The notes beneath the pieces were generated by a model. That model did no database searches. It saw only the letters and a list, made by a program, of their open reading frames with translations, and was not told the origin of the DNA. DNA of 64,000 nt from Saccharothrix coeruleofusca (GTDB lineage: Bacteria; Actinomycetota; Actinomycetes; Mycobacteriales; Pseudonocardiaceae), in the NCBI RefSeq assembly GCF_014648515.1, contig NZ_BMRG01000005.1, positions 326,567 to 390,566 on the forward strand, written 5' to 3'. Position 1 is the first letter of the stretch. Every line of letters starts with the position of its first letter. Positions 26,139-35,651 of this stretch are shown piece by piece. A program made the position numbers and the translations under genes.

Positions 26139-26747
26139 TCACCCCACGACGAGGCCGTGCGCGGCGGCGAAGGCGACCGCGGTGTCGAGGTCGACCTTCG
26201 CCCCGAACAGGGAGGCCTGGACCAGCGCGTTGGCGTCCAGCCGCGCCCCGCGCAGGTCCGCGCCCGCCAGCCGGGCGCCGGTCAGCCGCGCCCCGGTCAG
26301 GTCGGCCTCGCGCAGGTCCGCGTCGCGCAGGTCGGCGTCGGTGAGGTTGGCCTCGCGCAGCCGCAGCCCGCGCAGCGCGGCCTTGGCCAGCTCCGCGCCG
26401 CTCAGGCCCACCAGGGTCAGGTCGGTCTCGACCAGGGTGAGCGAGCGCAGCCCGCACTCGGCGAACCGGGAGCCCAGCAGCGAGCACGAGGTGAACGACG
26501 CGCCGCCGAGCACCGCGCCCTCGAACCGGCACGACCGGAACGCCGAGGCGGTGTGCTCGGAGTCGCCGAGGTCGGTGCGCGCGAAGACGCACTCGGTGAA
26601 CGTGCAGCCGCGGGTCACCAGGCCCCGCATGTCCGCCTCGGAGAAGTCGCAGCCCACGAACGACCTGCGCTCCCACACCTGTCCGCGCAGCACCGCGTCG
26701 GCGTAGTCCTCGCCGGTGATCTCGCCGGTGGGGTTGTCCACTGTCAC
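26139..26747 (-). CDS. Pentapeptide repeat protein
   Basis: 202 aa made largely of A(D/N)LxX pentapeptides, clearest at ~130-180 (LREANLTDADLRDADLREAD and following), forming a right-handed quadrilateral beta-helix. GTG start 26747, with a second GTG six bases on. Related actinobacterial proteins include gyrase-protecting DNA mimics such as MfpA, but this one lacks a full-length regular helix and its target is unknown. Converges on the TNT gene with one base between stops. Confidence 0.85.
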   Translation of the reverse strand: MTVDNPTGEITGEDYADAVLRGQVWERRSFVGCDFSEADMRGLVTRGCTFTECVFARTDLGDSEHTASAFRSCRFEGAVLGGASFTSCSLLGSRFAECGLRSLTLVETDLTLVGLSGAELAKAALRGLRLREANLTDADLRDADLREADLTGARLTGARLAGADLRGARLDANALVQASLFGAKVDLDTAVAFAAAHGLVVG

Positions 26748-26850
26748 ACCTTGCCGCCGTTCGTCAGTTGGTAACCTCCGACCTGCCGGGCAACCGCCCG
26801 GTGCGCGGTCCCGGTGTAGAGACCGCCGCTGACAGGTCAGTCCTGCCTAG

Positions 26851-27891
<1,041 letters not shown>

Positions 27892-27905
27892 GCGTGAACC
27901 CCAAC

Positions 27906-27937
27906 GGGGGAGGCGGCCCTTCGCGGCCGCCTCCCCC
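27906..27937 (+). terminator. Hairpin terminator after mdh
   Basis: 13-bp perfect GC stem GGGGGAGGCGGCC / GGCCGCCTCCCCC with a 6-nt loop, 14 bases after the mdh stop and before the next start. Confidence 0.8.
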
Positions 27938-27954
27938 GTGGCATGTTGGGGGTC

Positions 27955-28770
27955 GTGACCGTGAACCCGTGGCCCGTGCCCGATCCCGACCTGCCCGCCG
28001 ACGTCCACCCGGCGCTCGCGCTGACCGCCCGCGCCGCCGCCCGCGCCTACGGCACCGCGCGCGCCCGGCACACCAGGGCCGAGCTGCGCGAGGAGATCGC
28101 CGACGGCGCGGACGGGACGCCCACCATGCGGGTGGACCGCTACGTCGAGGACGCCATCGCGAGCGCGGCCGCGCGGGCGGGGGTGAACCTGCTGTCCGAG
28201 GAGGCCGGGTTCGTCGACAACGGCTCGGCGACGACGCTGGTGGTGGACCCGGTGGACGGCTCGGCGAACGCGGCGCTGGGCGTGCCGCTGTCCTGCTTCG
28301 CGGGCGCGCTGGTGCTCGACGAGGAGCCCAGGGAGGCGTTGACGGTCTGGTTCGACACCGGCCGCGCCTGGCACGCCAAGGCTGACGTGCCCACGCCGTT
28401 CCGGACCACCGGCCGCACCGGGCTGCGCGGGGCAAACGTTTGCCTCATGCGTCCCAAGCGGGGCACCGAGGAGGCGTGGCTGCGGGTGGCGAACCAGGCC
28501 GACCGCGTGCGCGTGCTGTGCACGACCTGCCTGGAGGCCGCGCTGGTGGCGGAGGGTTCGGTGGACGCGTTCGCCGATCCCGGCTCGGACACCCACCGGT
28601 TGATGGACCTGATGGCCGCGCTGGTGACCGTGCCCGCGGCGGGCGGCGCGCTGCTGGACCTGCGCGGGCGCCCGCTGACCTTCGGCTTGGACTTGTCCCG
28701 CCGGTGGTCCGGCATCGCCGCCGCCACGCCCGAGCTGGCCGACGAGCTGATCGCCACGATCCTGGGCTGA
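27955..28770 (+). CDS. Inositol monophosphatase family protein
   Basis: Mg2+-dependent phosphatase fold, 271 aa. Motifs: LLSEEAGF (metal-binding Glu), VVDPVDGSANAALGVP (the DPxDGT/SxN motif) and DPGSDTHRLMDLMAA near the third metal site, where the usual WD is replaced by SD. GTG 27955 chosen because GGGGGT precedes it; GTG 27961 and ATG 27943 are possible. The physiological substrate (inositol-1-phosphate, fructose bisphosphate or histidinol phosphate) cannot be told from sequence. Confidence 0.88.
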   Translation: MTVNPWPVPDPDLPADVHPALALTARAAARAYGTARARHTRAELREEIADGADGTPTMRVDRYVEDAIASAAARAGVNLLSEEAGFVDNGSATTLVVDPVDGSANAALGVPLSCFAGALVLDEEPREALTVWFDTGRAWHAKADVPTPFRTTGRTGLRGANVCLMRPKRGTEEAWLRVANQADRVRVLCTTCLEAALVAEGSVDAFADPGSDTHRLMDLMAALVTVPAAGGALLDLRGRPLTFGLDLSRRWSGIAAATPELADELIATILG

Positions 28771-28813
28771 CGATCCAGGGCTGACGGTCCTGGGCTGACG
28801 GTCCCGCGCTGAA
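28758..28813 (+). repeat. 14-bp tandem repeat carrying stop codons in all frames
   Basis: Three copies of GRTCCWGGGCTGAC plus a degenerate fourth, overlapping the stop of the inositol monophosphatase gene. Each holds a TGA; because 14 is not a multiple of 3, the successive TGAs (28768, 28782, 28796) fall in three different frames. Confidence 0.8.
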
Positions 28814-28826
28814 CCCCGCCGGAAAA

Positions 28827-28842
28827 TCACTCGATCGAGTGA
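28827..28842 (+). promoter_or_regulatory. 16-bp perfect palindrome
   Basis: TCACTCGATCGAGTGA lies alone between the phosphatase gene and the terminator at 28854. It looks like a dimeric repressor site, but no gene starts next to it (both neighbours end here), so its purpose is unclear. Confidence 0.4.
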
Positions 28843-28853
28843 CAGCCTCGCCT

Positions 28854-28879
28854 CACCGCGGCGCGCCCGCGCCGCGGTG
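28854..28879. terminator. Bidirectional hairpin terminator
   Basis: 11-bp stem CACCGCGGCGC / GCGCCGCGGTG with a 4-nt loop, between the converging phosphatase and DUF1918 genes. Confidence 0.7.
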
Positions 28880-28893
28880 CCCGGGGGTGGCGG

Positions 28894-29085
28894 TCAGTCG
28901 CCCTTGCGGGGCTCGACCAGGCTGTCCGGGCCGGGGAAGACCAGCCCCTCGTGGCCGTCGGGGAAGCGGACCAGGTAAGGGGGAGCGCCCTCCTGGCCGC
29001 GCACTTCGAGGATTTCGCCGACGCGGTCCTCAAGGCCCACCGCGCGGCTGTGGATGTGCAGCCGGTCGCCTGCTGTCGCGTGCAT
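28894..29085 (-). CDS. DUF1918 domain protein
   Basis: 63-aa small protein with the typical DUF1918 pattern: MHATAGDRLHIHSRAVG, then GEILEVRGQEGAPPYLVRF and DGHEGLVFPGPDS. The fold is a small SH3-like barrel. Widespread in actinobacteria; function unknown. Single-gene unit. Confidence 0.9.
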   Translation of the reverse strand: MHATAGDRLHIHSRAVGLEDRVGEILEVRGQEGAPPYLVRFPDGHEGLVFPGPDSLVEPRKGD

Positions 29086-29155
29086 ACCGCAAACACCTCC
29101 CGGTGCGTCACAGCGTAGGACGCTTCAGAAGGTACCGAGACCGCGGCGTTTCCGC

Positions 29156-29551
29156 TCAGGAGCAGGCTTGGGAGAGCTTGGCGACCTGGTCCAGCTTCTG
29201 CTGCGTCCAGGTGGCCAGCGACTGCGGGTCGAGGTCCTGCAGGGTCACCTGGCTCATCGTGGTGGACACGCCCTGGATGGCGTCCTTGAGCGTGGTGTCG
29301 CCCGCCTTGGCGGCCAGGTCGTTGAGCTCCTGGGCCTTCTTCTGGGTCTCCTCCAGCGCGGCCTGCGGGTTGGCCGTGTCCGGGGTGTACCCGGCCAGCT
29401 GGAGGGCCTGGACGCACAGCTGCGCCTTGTCCGCGGCCTGCCCGACCTGGTTGGCCGTGTCGGAGGCCTGCTGCACGGCCTCGCAGCCGGACACCGCCCC
29501 GATCAGCCCCAGCGCCAGCAGTGCGGTGGCCACCGGACGACCTGCGCGCAT
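29156..29551 (-). CDS. Putative lipoprotein
   Basis: 131 aa. N-terminal signal (RAGRPVATALLALGLIGAVSGC) ends in a VSGC lipobox, so Cys-22 would be lipidated and the rest exported. The mature part is helical, Gln/Ala-rich with TANQVGQAADKAQ and two further Cys. No family recognised. Confidence 0.72.
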   Translation of the reverse strand: MRAGRPVATALLALGLIGAVSGCEAVQQASDTANQVGQAADKAQLCVQALQLAGYTPDTANPQAALEETQKKAQELNDLAAKAGDTTLKDAIQGVSTTMSQVTLQDLDPQSLATWTQQKLDQVAKLSQACS

Positions 29552-29589
29552 CGCCTACCCCGATCTGTCGTTGCCCGTTTCGCCCGACT

Positions 29590-30549
29590 CTACCGACGCG
29601 CGTAGAGGCGACGCACCACTTCGTCGATCTCGGGTTCCTCCACCGACAGGTCGTGCACCGCGGCCCGCCCGGCCACCGCCGCGATCAGCGCGGCGGCGGT
29701 GGTGTCGGCCCGGCGGAACGACAGGTGCTGGCGCAGCCCGCCCAGCTCGGCGCGCACCGACACCACGCCGGGCAGGTCGTCCAGCGGCGCGGCGGGCGGC
29801 CGTTCCAGGTCCACCACCAGCACCCGCTCCGGGCTGACCTCGGCGCGCAGCGCGTCCAGCGGCCCGTCGGCCAGCACCCGGCCCCGGTCGATCACCACCA
29901 GGCGCGGGCACAGCCGCTCGATGTCGTCCAGGTCGTGCGTGGTCAGCAGCACGGTGGTGCCGCGCGAGGTGTGCAGCTCGGCCAGGAACTCCCGCAGCCG
30001 CTCCTTGGACTCCAGGTCCAGCCCGATCGTCGGCTCGTCGAGCACCAGCAGCTCCGGCCCGTGCAGCAGCGCGGCGGTGATCTCCCCGCGCATCCGCTGC
30101 CCCAGCGAGAGCTGGCGGACCGGGGTGGCCAGGAACGGGCCCAGCTCCAGCAGTTCGACGCACTCGGCGCGGCGGCGCGCGTAGTCGGCGGCGGGCACCC
30201 GGTAGACGGCGCGCAGCAGGTCGAAGCTCTCCGCCAGCGGCAGGTCCCACCACAGCTGGCTGCGCTGGCCGAACACCACGCCGATGCGCCTGGCCAGCTC
30301 GCGCCGCTGCCGCGCCGGGTCCACCCCGCACACCCGCACGTGCCCGGCGGTGGGCACCAGCACGCCGGTGAGCACCTTGATCGTGGTGGACTTCCCGGCC
30401 CCGTTCGGCCCGACGTAGCCGACCGCCTCGCCCGCCGCCACGGCGAGGTCGACCCCGTCCACGGCGACCACCCTGGTCCGCTCGCGCCGGAACCGGCCCA
30501 GCTTGCGGGTCCGCGTGAACTCCCGGCGCAGGTCGCGCACCTCGATCAT
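29590..30549 (-). CDS. ABC transporter ATP-binding protein
   Basis: 319 aa. Walker A VGPNGAGKST, Q-loop in VVFGQRSQL, a shortened signature LSLGQRMRGEI, Walker B LLVLDEPTIGLD and the H-loop TTHD. The C-terminal ~90-residue extension is typical of ABC-2 exporters. Forms an operon with two permease genes upstream (the permease stop overlaps this ATG). Cargo unknown; related sets are annotated as multidrug or daunorubicin-type exporters. Confidence 0.93.
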   Translation of the reverse strand: MIEVRDLRREFTRTRKLGRFRRERTRVVAVDGVDLAVAAGEAVGYVGPNGAGKSTTIKVLTGVLVPTAGHVRVCGVDPARQRRELARRIGVVFGQRSQLWWDLPLAESFDLLRAVYRVPAADYARRRAECVELLELGPFLATPVRQLSLGQRMRGEITAALLHGPELLVLDEPTIGLDLESKERLREFLAELHTSRGTTVLLTTHDLDDIERLCPRLVVIDRGRVLADGPLDALRAEVSPERVLVVDLERPPAAPLDDLPGVVSVRAELGGLRQHLSFRRADTTAAALIAAVAGRAAVHDLSVEEPEIDEVVRRLYARR

Positions 30550-31343
30550 GATCCAGTCCCCCGGTAGTGCCGCACGGCCCACCGCCACACCAGGCCCGCC
30601 GCGCAGGCGGCGGCCAGTGCGACCAGTGGCGAGATCCAGCCCAGCCACGCGGGGCCGCCCAGCGGGTCCGGGCGGCCCAGCAGCGCCAGGCCGGGGTAGT
30701 ACGAGACGAAGGCCAGCGGCACCACGAAGGCCATCAGCCTGCGCGTCCAGTCGCCGTAGACGGTGATCGGGTAGGAGGCGAAGGCGCTGCCGCCGTAGGT
30801 GAACGAGTTGGTCAGCTCCTGGCCGTTGACGAGCCAGAAGCACGCCGCGCCGCCCACCACCCACACCGAGCCGAACAGCACCGCGCCCGCCAGCGGCGCC
30901 ACCGCCGCGAGCACCGCGGTCCACGGCGACCAGGCGATGTCGTTGCGCGCCAGCGCGTAGCCCAGCAGCGCCAGGCCCGCGACCACCCGCCCCAGCTTGC
31001 GCAGCTGGATGTCGGACACCGCCAGCTGCGGCAGGGTGCCCAGCGGGCGCAGCAGCAGCGCGTCGAAGGAACCGCTGAGCAGGTAGGTCGGCAGGCGCTC
31101 CAGCTGCCCCGCGACCGCGTCGGCGAGGCCGAACGCGAGGCTGGTCAGCGCGTAGAGCAGCAGCACCTCCTCCACGGAGAACCCGCCCAGCGCGCGGACC
31201 CGGTGGAACAGCACCAGGATCACGGCCAGCTCGCTGACCTGCGCCAGCGCCTGGGCGAGGCAGTCGAGGACGAAGGAGAGCCGGTAGGACATCTGGCCGC
31301 GCAGCCGGGCGGCCACCAGCTTGGCGTAGACCCGCTCAGCCAC
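30546..31343 (-). CDS. ABC-2 type permease (DUF990 type)
   Basis: 265 aa with six hydrophobic segments; the N-terminal RLSFVLDCLAQALAQ pattern and the EEVLLLYALTSLAFGLADA segment are usual for DUF990-type permeases that act as heterodimers. Overlaps the ATPase start by 4 bases and the second permease by 8. It should form the channel with the neighbouring permease. Confidence 0.88.
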   Translation of the reverse strand: MAERVYAKLVAARLRGQMSYRLSFVLDCLAQALAQVSELAVILVLFHRVRALGGFSVEEVLLLYALTSLAFGLADAVAGQLERLPTYLLSGSFDALLLRPLGTLPQLAVSDIQLRKLGRVVAGLALLGYALARNDIAWSPWTAVLAAVAPLAGAVLFGSVWVVGGAACFWLVNGQELTNSFTYGGSAFASYPITVYGDWTRRLMAFVVPLAFVSYYPGLALLGRPDPLGGPAWLGWISPLVALAAACAAGLVWRWAVRHYRGTGS

Positions 31344-32115
31344 CCTGCACCACCACCTTGCGCATCGCCCGCAGCAGCACGAAGTAGCCCAGCGCGGCCA
31401 GCGCGGCGGCCCAGAACGCCTGGTGCGCCAGCACCGCCCACGGCGACCCGCGCTCCAGGAAGACGTCGATCGGGGCCTGGATCATCGCCGGGAAGGGCGT
31501 GGACCACAGCGCGTCGCGGGCCCAGCCGGGGAAGAAGTCCAGCGGCACGGCCAGCCCGCACAGCACCGGGGTGAGCACGTTGTACACGCTGAGCAAGCCC
31601 CGGTTCTCCAGCAGCCAGAACGTGCTGGCGTTGAGCAGGAAGCGCACGGCGAAGCTGGTGGCCAGCGCCAGCACCGCGCTCACCGCGAACAGCGGCAGCA
31701 CCACGGGGTCGGGCCAGCGGAAGGGGAACAGCAGCGCGCCCAGCGCCACCGGCGGGACCAGCCGGACCAGCACCGCGAACCCGGCGCGGCCCACGTCCTC
31801 GGCGAACAGCGCGGCCTGCAGGTGCCACGGCCGGTAGAGGTCCACCACCACGTCGCCGGTGCGCACCCGCTCGGCCAGGTGGGTGTCACCCCACAGCACG
31901 ACGAACGCCAGCAGTCCCTGCCCCAACCACACGTAGACCGCGCTGGTGGCCGTGTCGTAGCCGGCGATCGGGCCGGCGGCGGACACCGCGGCGACCAGGA
32001 CGGTCATCCGGATCACGCCGAAGACGACGTTGGTGGCCAGTCCGGCGAACATGGCCCCGCGGTAGATGGAGTGACGTCGGAAACCGGCCAGCGCTAGGCG
32101 GGCGTAGGCGCGCAC
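31336..32115 (-). CDS. ABC-2 type permease (second subunit)
   Basis: 259 aa from a GTG at 32115 (MRAYARLALAGFRRHSIYRG). About six membrane segments, including VYVWLGQGLLAFVVLWGD and LFAVSAVLALATSFAV. The open frame runs further upstream but without membrane or family features. First gene of the exporter operon permease-permease-ATPase. Confidence 0.85.
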   Translation of the reverse strand: MRAYARLALAGFRRHSIYRGAMFAGLATNVVFGVIRMTVLVAAVSAAGPIAGYDTATSAVYVWLGQGLLAFVVLWGDTHLAERVRTGDVVVDLYRPWHLQAALFAEDVGRAGFAVLVRLVPPVALGALLFPFRWPDPVVLPLFAVSAVLALATSFAVRFLLNASTFWLLENRGLLSVYNVLTPVLCGLAVPLDFFPGWARDALWSTPFPAMIQAPIDVFLERGSPWAVLAHQAFWAAALAALGYFVLLRAMRKVVVQGG

Positions 32116-32162
32116 GTCTACCCACCCTAGGAAGACGGGCAACCGGTTTTCACCCCGGTCGT

Positions 32163-32468
32163 TCAGCGGGGGGCGGCCAGGATGCCGCCGAGCAGGCCGG
32201 GGTAGAGGGCCTCCAGGTCGTCGCGACGCAGCGTGCTGATCCGCGCCGTGCCCTGCGGGTGCACCCGCACCACGCCGGCCTCGCGCAGCGTCCGCACGTG
32301 GTGGGTGAGCGTGGACTTGGTGATGCCCAGGTCCATCGCGCCGCACTGCAGGCCGGTGTCCGCCGCGGCCAGTTCGCGCACGATGCGCAGGCGGACCGGG
32401 TCGGCCAGCGCCTGGAGCACCAGCTCGATCCGGATCTCGTCCCGCTCCGGGTGAGGCAGCGTGGTCAT
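32163..32468 (-). CDS. ArsR-type winged-helix regulator
   Basis: 101 aa from ATG 32468. Core LQALADPVRLRIVRELAA, then DLGITKSTLTHHVRTLREAGVVRVH is the ArsR helix-turn-helix and recognition helix, followed by the wing (GTARISTLR). No obvious metal-binding Cys pair; one Cys (LQCGAM). Divergent from the MFS gene, which it probably represses. Confidence 0.9.
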   Translation of the reverse strand: MTTLPHPERDEIRIELVLQALADPVRLRIVRELAAADTGLQCGAMDLGITKSTLTHHVRTLREAGVVRVHPQGTARISTLRRDDLEALYPGLLGGILAAPR

Positions 32469-32476
32469 GGGTCCAT

Positions 32477-32515
32477 AGTACGAAACCTGTCGAAGTTTGA
32501 TGATTTTCGTAGTAC
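32477..32515 (+). promoter_or_regulatory. Operator region between arsR-like gene and MFS gene
   Basis: AGTACGAAA (32477-32485) and TTTTCGTAGTAC (32504-32515) form an imperfect inverted repeat in the 82-bp divergent gap; TCGAAG-TTTGA sits between. The AT-rich composition against the GC-rich surroundings supports promoter/operator function. Confidence 0.5.
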
Positions 32516-32550
32516 GGTCACCGTCGAACTTTCGTCTACTGGGGGAGCCC

Positions 32551-33747
32551 ATGCCCACCCGCACCCACCTGCTCGCCGCGGGCACCTTCGCCGTCGGCAC
32601 CAGCGGCTACATCGTCTCCGGCGTGCTGCCCGCCGTCAGCCGCGAGCTGCACGTCTCCAGCGCGACCGCCGGGCAGCTGCTGACCGCCTTCGCCATCGCC
32701 TACGCGCTGTCCTCACCCGTCCTCGCCGTCGTCACCGGCCGGTGGGAGCGGCGCGACCTGCTCGTGGCCGCCCTGGCGCTCTCCGCCGTCGGCAACGCGC
32801 TGGCCGCCGTCGCGCCCAACTACCCGCTGCTGCTGGCCTCCCGCGTGCTCAGCGCCCTCGGCGCGGCCGTCTACACCCCCGCCGCGACCATGGTCGCCAC
32901 CGTCCTCACCCCACCCGAGCGGCGCGGACGCGCCGTGGCGCTGGTGTTCGGCGGGCTGACGTTCTCCCTGGTCCTCGGCGTGCCGCTGGGCAACCTGCTC
33001 GGCGAACCGCTGGGCTACCGGGGCGTCTTCGCGCTCATCGCCGCGGTGACCGCGCTGGCCGCTGTGGCCGTGCGGGCGGGCCTGCCCCGCGTGGCCGCCC
33101 CGCCCGTCGTCGGGCTGCGCGAGCGCCTGGCGGTGGCGGCCGACCGGCGCGTGCTCACCGTCCTGGCGCTGACCGTGCTGGCCTGCCTCGCGGTATTCGC
33201 GGTGTTCAACTACATCGCGCCGCTGCTCACCGCCACCGCCGGTGTGCGCGGACCGGTGATCAGCGCGCTGCTCGTCGCCTACGGCCTCGGCAGCGTCACC
33301 GGCAACTGGGTCGCCGGCCGGCTGGCCGACCGGTTCGCGGCGCGGCGGCTGCTCATCGTGCAGTTCACCCTGTTCACCGCGGTGCTGGCGACCCTGCCGC
33401 TGACCACCACCACGGTGCCCGGCGCGGCGCTGGCGCTGTTCGCCTGGGGCGCGCTGACCTGGTCGGCCAACCCGCCCATCCAGAGCTGGCTGATCGCGCT
33501 GGCACCGGCGAACAGCGGCCTGCTGCTCTCGCTCAACGCCTCCGCGATCTACCTCGGCGTCGGCCTGTCCGGCGTGTTCGGCGGCGTGGTGATCAGCACC
33601 GTCGGCCTGCTGCCGCTGGCCCCGATCGCGTCCGTGCTGGCACTGGTCGCCCTCGGGCTGCTGGTCTTCGCGCTGCGACCTCAGGAACCGAAGGCGCTGG
33701 TCGTCGTCTCCCCGACCTCGGGGTCGCTGGCCAAGCAGTGGAAGTAA
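32551..33747 (+). CDS. MFS transporter (DHA1 type)
   Basis: 398 aa with about 12 membrane segments and the motif GRWERRDLLVAALALSAVGNALAA between helices 2-3. Start ATG 32551 after GGGGGAG. Members of this AraJ/PbuE/Cmx-like group export drugs, sugars or nucleosides. Divergent from the ArsR-like regulator. Its last 67 bases overlap the 3' end of the kinase gene on the other strand. Confidence 0.88.
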   Translation: MPTRTHLLAAGTFAVGTSGYIVSGVLPAVSRELHVSSATAGQLLTAFAIAYALSSPVLAVVTGRWERRDLLVAALALSAVGNALAAVAPNYPLLLASRVLSALGAAVYTPAATMVATVLTPPERRGRAVALVFGGLTFSLVLGVPLGNLLGEPLGYRGVFALIAAVTALAAVAVRAGLPRVAAPPVVGLRERLAVAADRRVLTVLALTVLACLAVFAVFNYIAPLLTATAGVRGPVISALLVAYGLGSVTGNWVAGRLADRFAARRLLIVQFTLFTAVLATLPLTTTTVPGAALALFAWGALTWSANPPIQSWLIALAPANSGLLLSLNASAIYLGVGLSGVFGGVVISTVGLLPLAPIASVLALVALGLLVFALRPQEPKALVVVSPTSGSLAKQWK

Positions 33748-35066
33748 CTCTGATCGCCCTCGGTGACGCCGATGGCGGTGATCTCCCACGATGAGGTGTC
33801 CACGGTCGGGCGAGTGTTGGCCTTCATCGCCTCGACCGTGCACACCCCCGCCACCTCCGGGGCCTTGGCCAGCTCGTCGTTGTCCACCTTCGGCACCGGC
33901 CCCGACAGCCAGCCGCCCGCGAACGCCTCCCAGTAGTGCTGCACCGAGCAGTCGGCGGTCCGCCGCGCGGTCGCGGCCATGCCGCCGATGGACGTGATGC
34001 CCCGGTAGCAGGTCGGCTCGGCCACGCAGTAGCCCGTGGGGCACGCCTTCAACCCCGGCGGCGGGAGCGCATCCTCCTTGGCGCCGTCCTGCCGGGGAGC
34101 TTCCTGCTGGGGAGCCTCCTGCTGGGGCAGCTGCGCGTTCGTCGCGGCGGTCGTGTCACGGTTCCACCACCACAGACCCGCCCCCGCGACGACCAGCAGG
34201 ACCGCCGCCACCGCCGCCAGCCACACCTTCCGCTTCGGCCGCTGTTCCCGCTGCGGTTCCGCCGGTCGTGTCTCGTGCGCCAGCTCGTCCCGGAACCGCG
34301 CCGCGCTCGGCGTGCGGTGCGCGGCGTCCGGGTGCAGCGCCCGCTCCAGCGCGGCGTGCAGGTACGGCGACACACCGGCCACCGGCGGCACCGGCGACCG
34401 CAGCACCGCCGCCAGGTGGTCGAACGACTCGATCGGCCACGGCACCGGCCGCGGCGGCTTGCCCGCCATCAGGTCGTACAGCGTCGCCGCCAGCGCGTAC
34501 ACGTCGGCCGCGGCGGTCGGCTGGGCCATCGCGAACGCCTCCGGCGGCGCGTAGCTCGGGCTCAGCGCGTCGCGCGTGACCGTGCTGCCGCCCTCGGCGT
34601 CCAGCAGCGCCGCCAACCCGAAATCCGCCAGCTTGGGCGTGCCGTAGCGGTCCAGCAGGATGTTGCCCGGCTTGATGTCCCGGTGCAGCACCCCCTCCGC
34701 GTGCGCCGCCGCCAGCGCGTCGGCCAACTGGACGCCCAGCCGCCGCACCCGCTCCGGGGGCAGCGGACCCTCCCGCTTGGCCAGATCCGCCAGCGACCCG
34801 CCCGTGCACAGCTCCATCACCAGGTAGGGCGTGCCCTCCGGGGTGACGCCCGCGTCGTGCACCGACACCACGTGCGGGTGCCCCGACAGCCGCGCGGCGG
34901 CGTGCGCCTCCCTCAGGAACCGCCGCCGATCGCGCTCGCTGCGCAGCACCAGGTTGTTGACCTTCACCGCGACGTCGCGGTCCAACCGCACCTGCCGCGC
35001 GCGGTACACCGTCGCGAAACCGCCCTGGCCCAACGGCGTGAGGTCGACCAACCCAGGCAACTGCAC
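33681..35066 (-). CDS. Membrane-anchored serine/threonine protein kinase
   Basis: 461 aa. Kinase domain ~5-265: Gly-loop GQGGFATVY (13-21), Lys35 in AVKV, catalytic HRDIKPGN (128-135), DFG (148-150), SPSYAPPEA. Juxtamembrane basic stretch, one membrane helix ~281-300 (VWLAAVAAVLLVVAGAGLWW), then an external domain of ~155 residues with six Cys (ACPTGYC, TCYRG, ADCS, GVCT, FHCL), so likely disulfide-bonded. The outside part presumably senses a ligand; it is not PASTA. The 3' end overlaps the converging MFS gene. Confidence 0.92.
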   Translation of the reverse strand: MQLPGLVDLTPLGQGGFATVYRARQVRLDRDVAVKVNNLVLRSERDRRRFLREAHAAARLSGHPHVVSVHDAGVTPEGTPYLVMELCTGGSLADLAKREGPLPPERVRRLGVQLADALAAAHAEGVLHRDIKPGNILLDRYGTPKLADFGLAALLDAEGGSTVTRDALSPSYAPPEAFAMAQPTAAADVYALAATLYDLMAGKPPRPVPWPIESFDHLAAVLRSPVPPVAGVSPYLHAALERALHPDAAHRTPSAARFRDELAHETRPAEPQREQRPKRKVWLAAVAAVLLVVAGAGLWWWNRDTTAATNAQLPQQEAPQQEAPRQDGAKEDALPPPGLKACPTGYCVAEPTCYRGITSIGGMAATARRTADCSVQHYWEAFAGGWLSGPVPKVDNDELAKAPEVAGVCTVEAMKANTRPTVDTSSWEITAIGVTEGDQSYFHCLASDPEVGETTTSAFGS

Positions 35067-35075
35067 GCCGGGACT

Positions 35076-35645
35076 CTAGCCCGGCGCACCGACAGCCTTG
35101 GCCGCCTTCTTGAAGGCCCGCACGGCGTCCAAACTGGCCGAGTCCACCACGTCCGCGACGCTGCGCGTCGCCCCCTCCTCGCCGTAGTGCCCCGCCGCTT
35201 CACGCCACCCGTCCGGCTGAACGCCGAACTGCTTGCCCAGCAGGGCGAGGAAGATCCGCGCCTTCTGCTCCCCGAAACCCGGCAGCGCCTTCAGCCGCTT
35301 GAGCACCTCCTCGCCGTCCCCGTCGGCCCAGATGCCCTCGGGACGGCCGTCGTAGTGCTCGACCAGGTAGCGCGCCAACTCCTGGAGGCGCTTGGCCATC
35401 GAACCGGGGAAGCGGTGGACCGCCGGCTTCCGGGCGACGACCGCGGCGAACTCCTCCGCGTCGGCCTCGGCGATGCGGTGCACGTCCAGGCCGCCCATGC
35501 GGTCGGCGATGTCCCTCGGCCCCTTGAACGCCTTCTCCATGGGAATTTGTTGATCAAGCATCATGCCCAGGAGCAGGGCGAACATGTCCGTGGCCAGCAG
35601 TTCGTCGGCTCGGGGATCCTGGGCGAGGCACACGGTGCGCTTCAT
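35076..35645 (-). CDS. HhH-GPD-type base excision DNA repair protein
   Basis: 189 aa. Helix-hairpin-helix LKALPGFGEQKARIFLALL plus the N-terminal LLLGMMLDQQIPMEKAF region, which matches actinobacterial HhH-GPD glycosylase-like proteins. The catalytic Asp region after the hairpin is reduced compared with MutY/Nth, so lesion specificity is unknown. ATG 35645 chosen; an upstream GTG 35651 is possible. It ends 9 bases before the kinase start, on the same strand. Confidence 0.85.
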   Translation of the reverse strand: MKRTVCLAQDPRADELLATDMFALLLGMMLDQQIPMEKAFKGPRDIADRMGGLDVHRIAEADAEEFAAVVARKPAVHRFPGSMAKRLQELARYLVEHYDGRPEGIWADGDGEEVLKRLKALPGFGEQKARIFLALLGKQFGVQPDGWREAAGHYGEEGATRSVADVVDSASLDAVRAFKKAAKAVGAPG

Positions 35646-35651
35646 GGGCAC

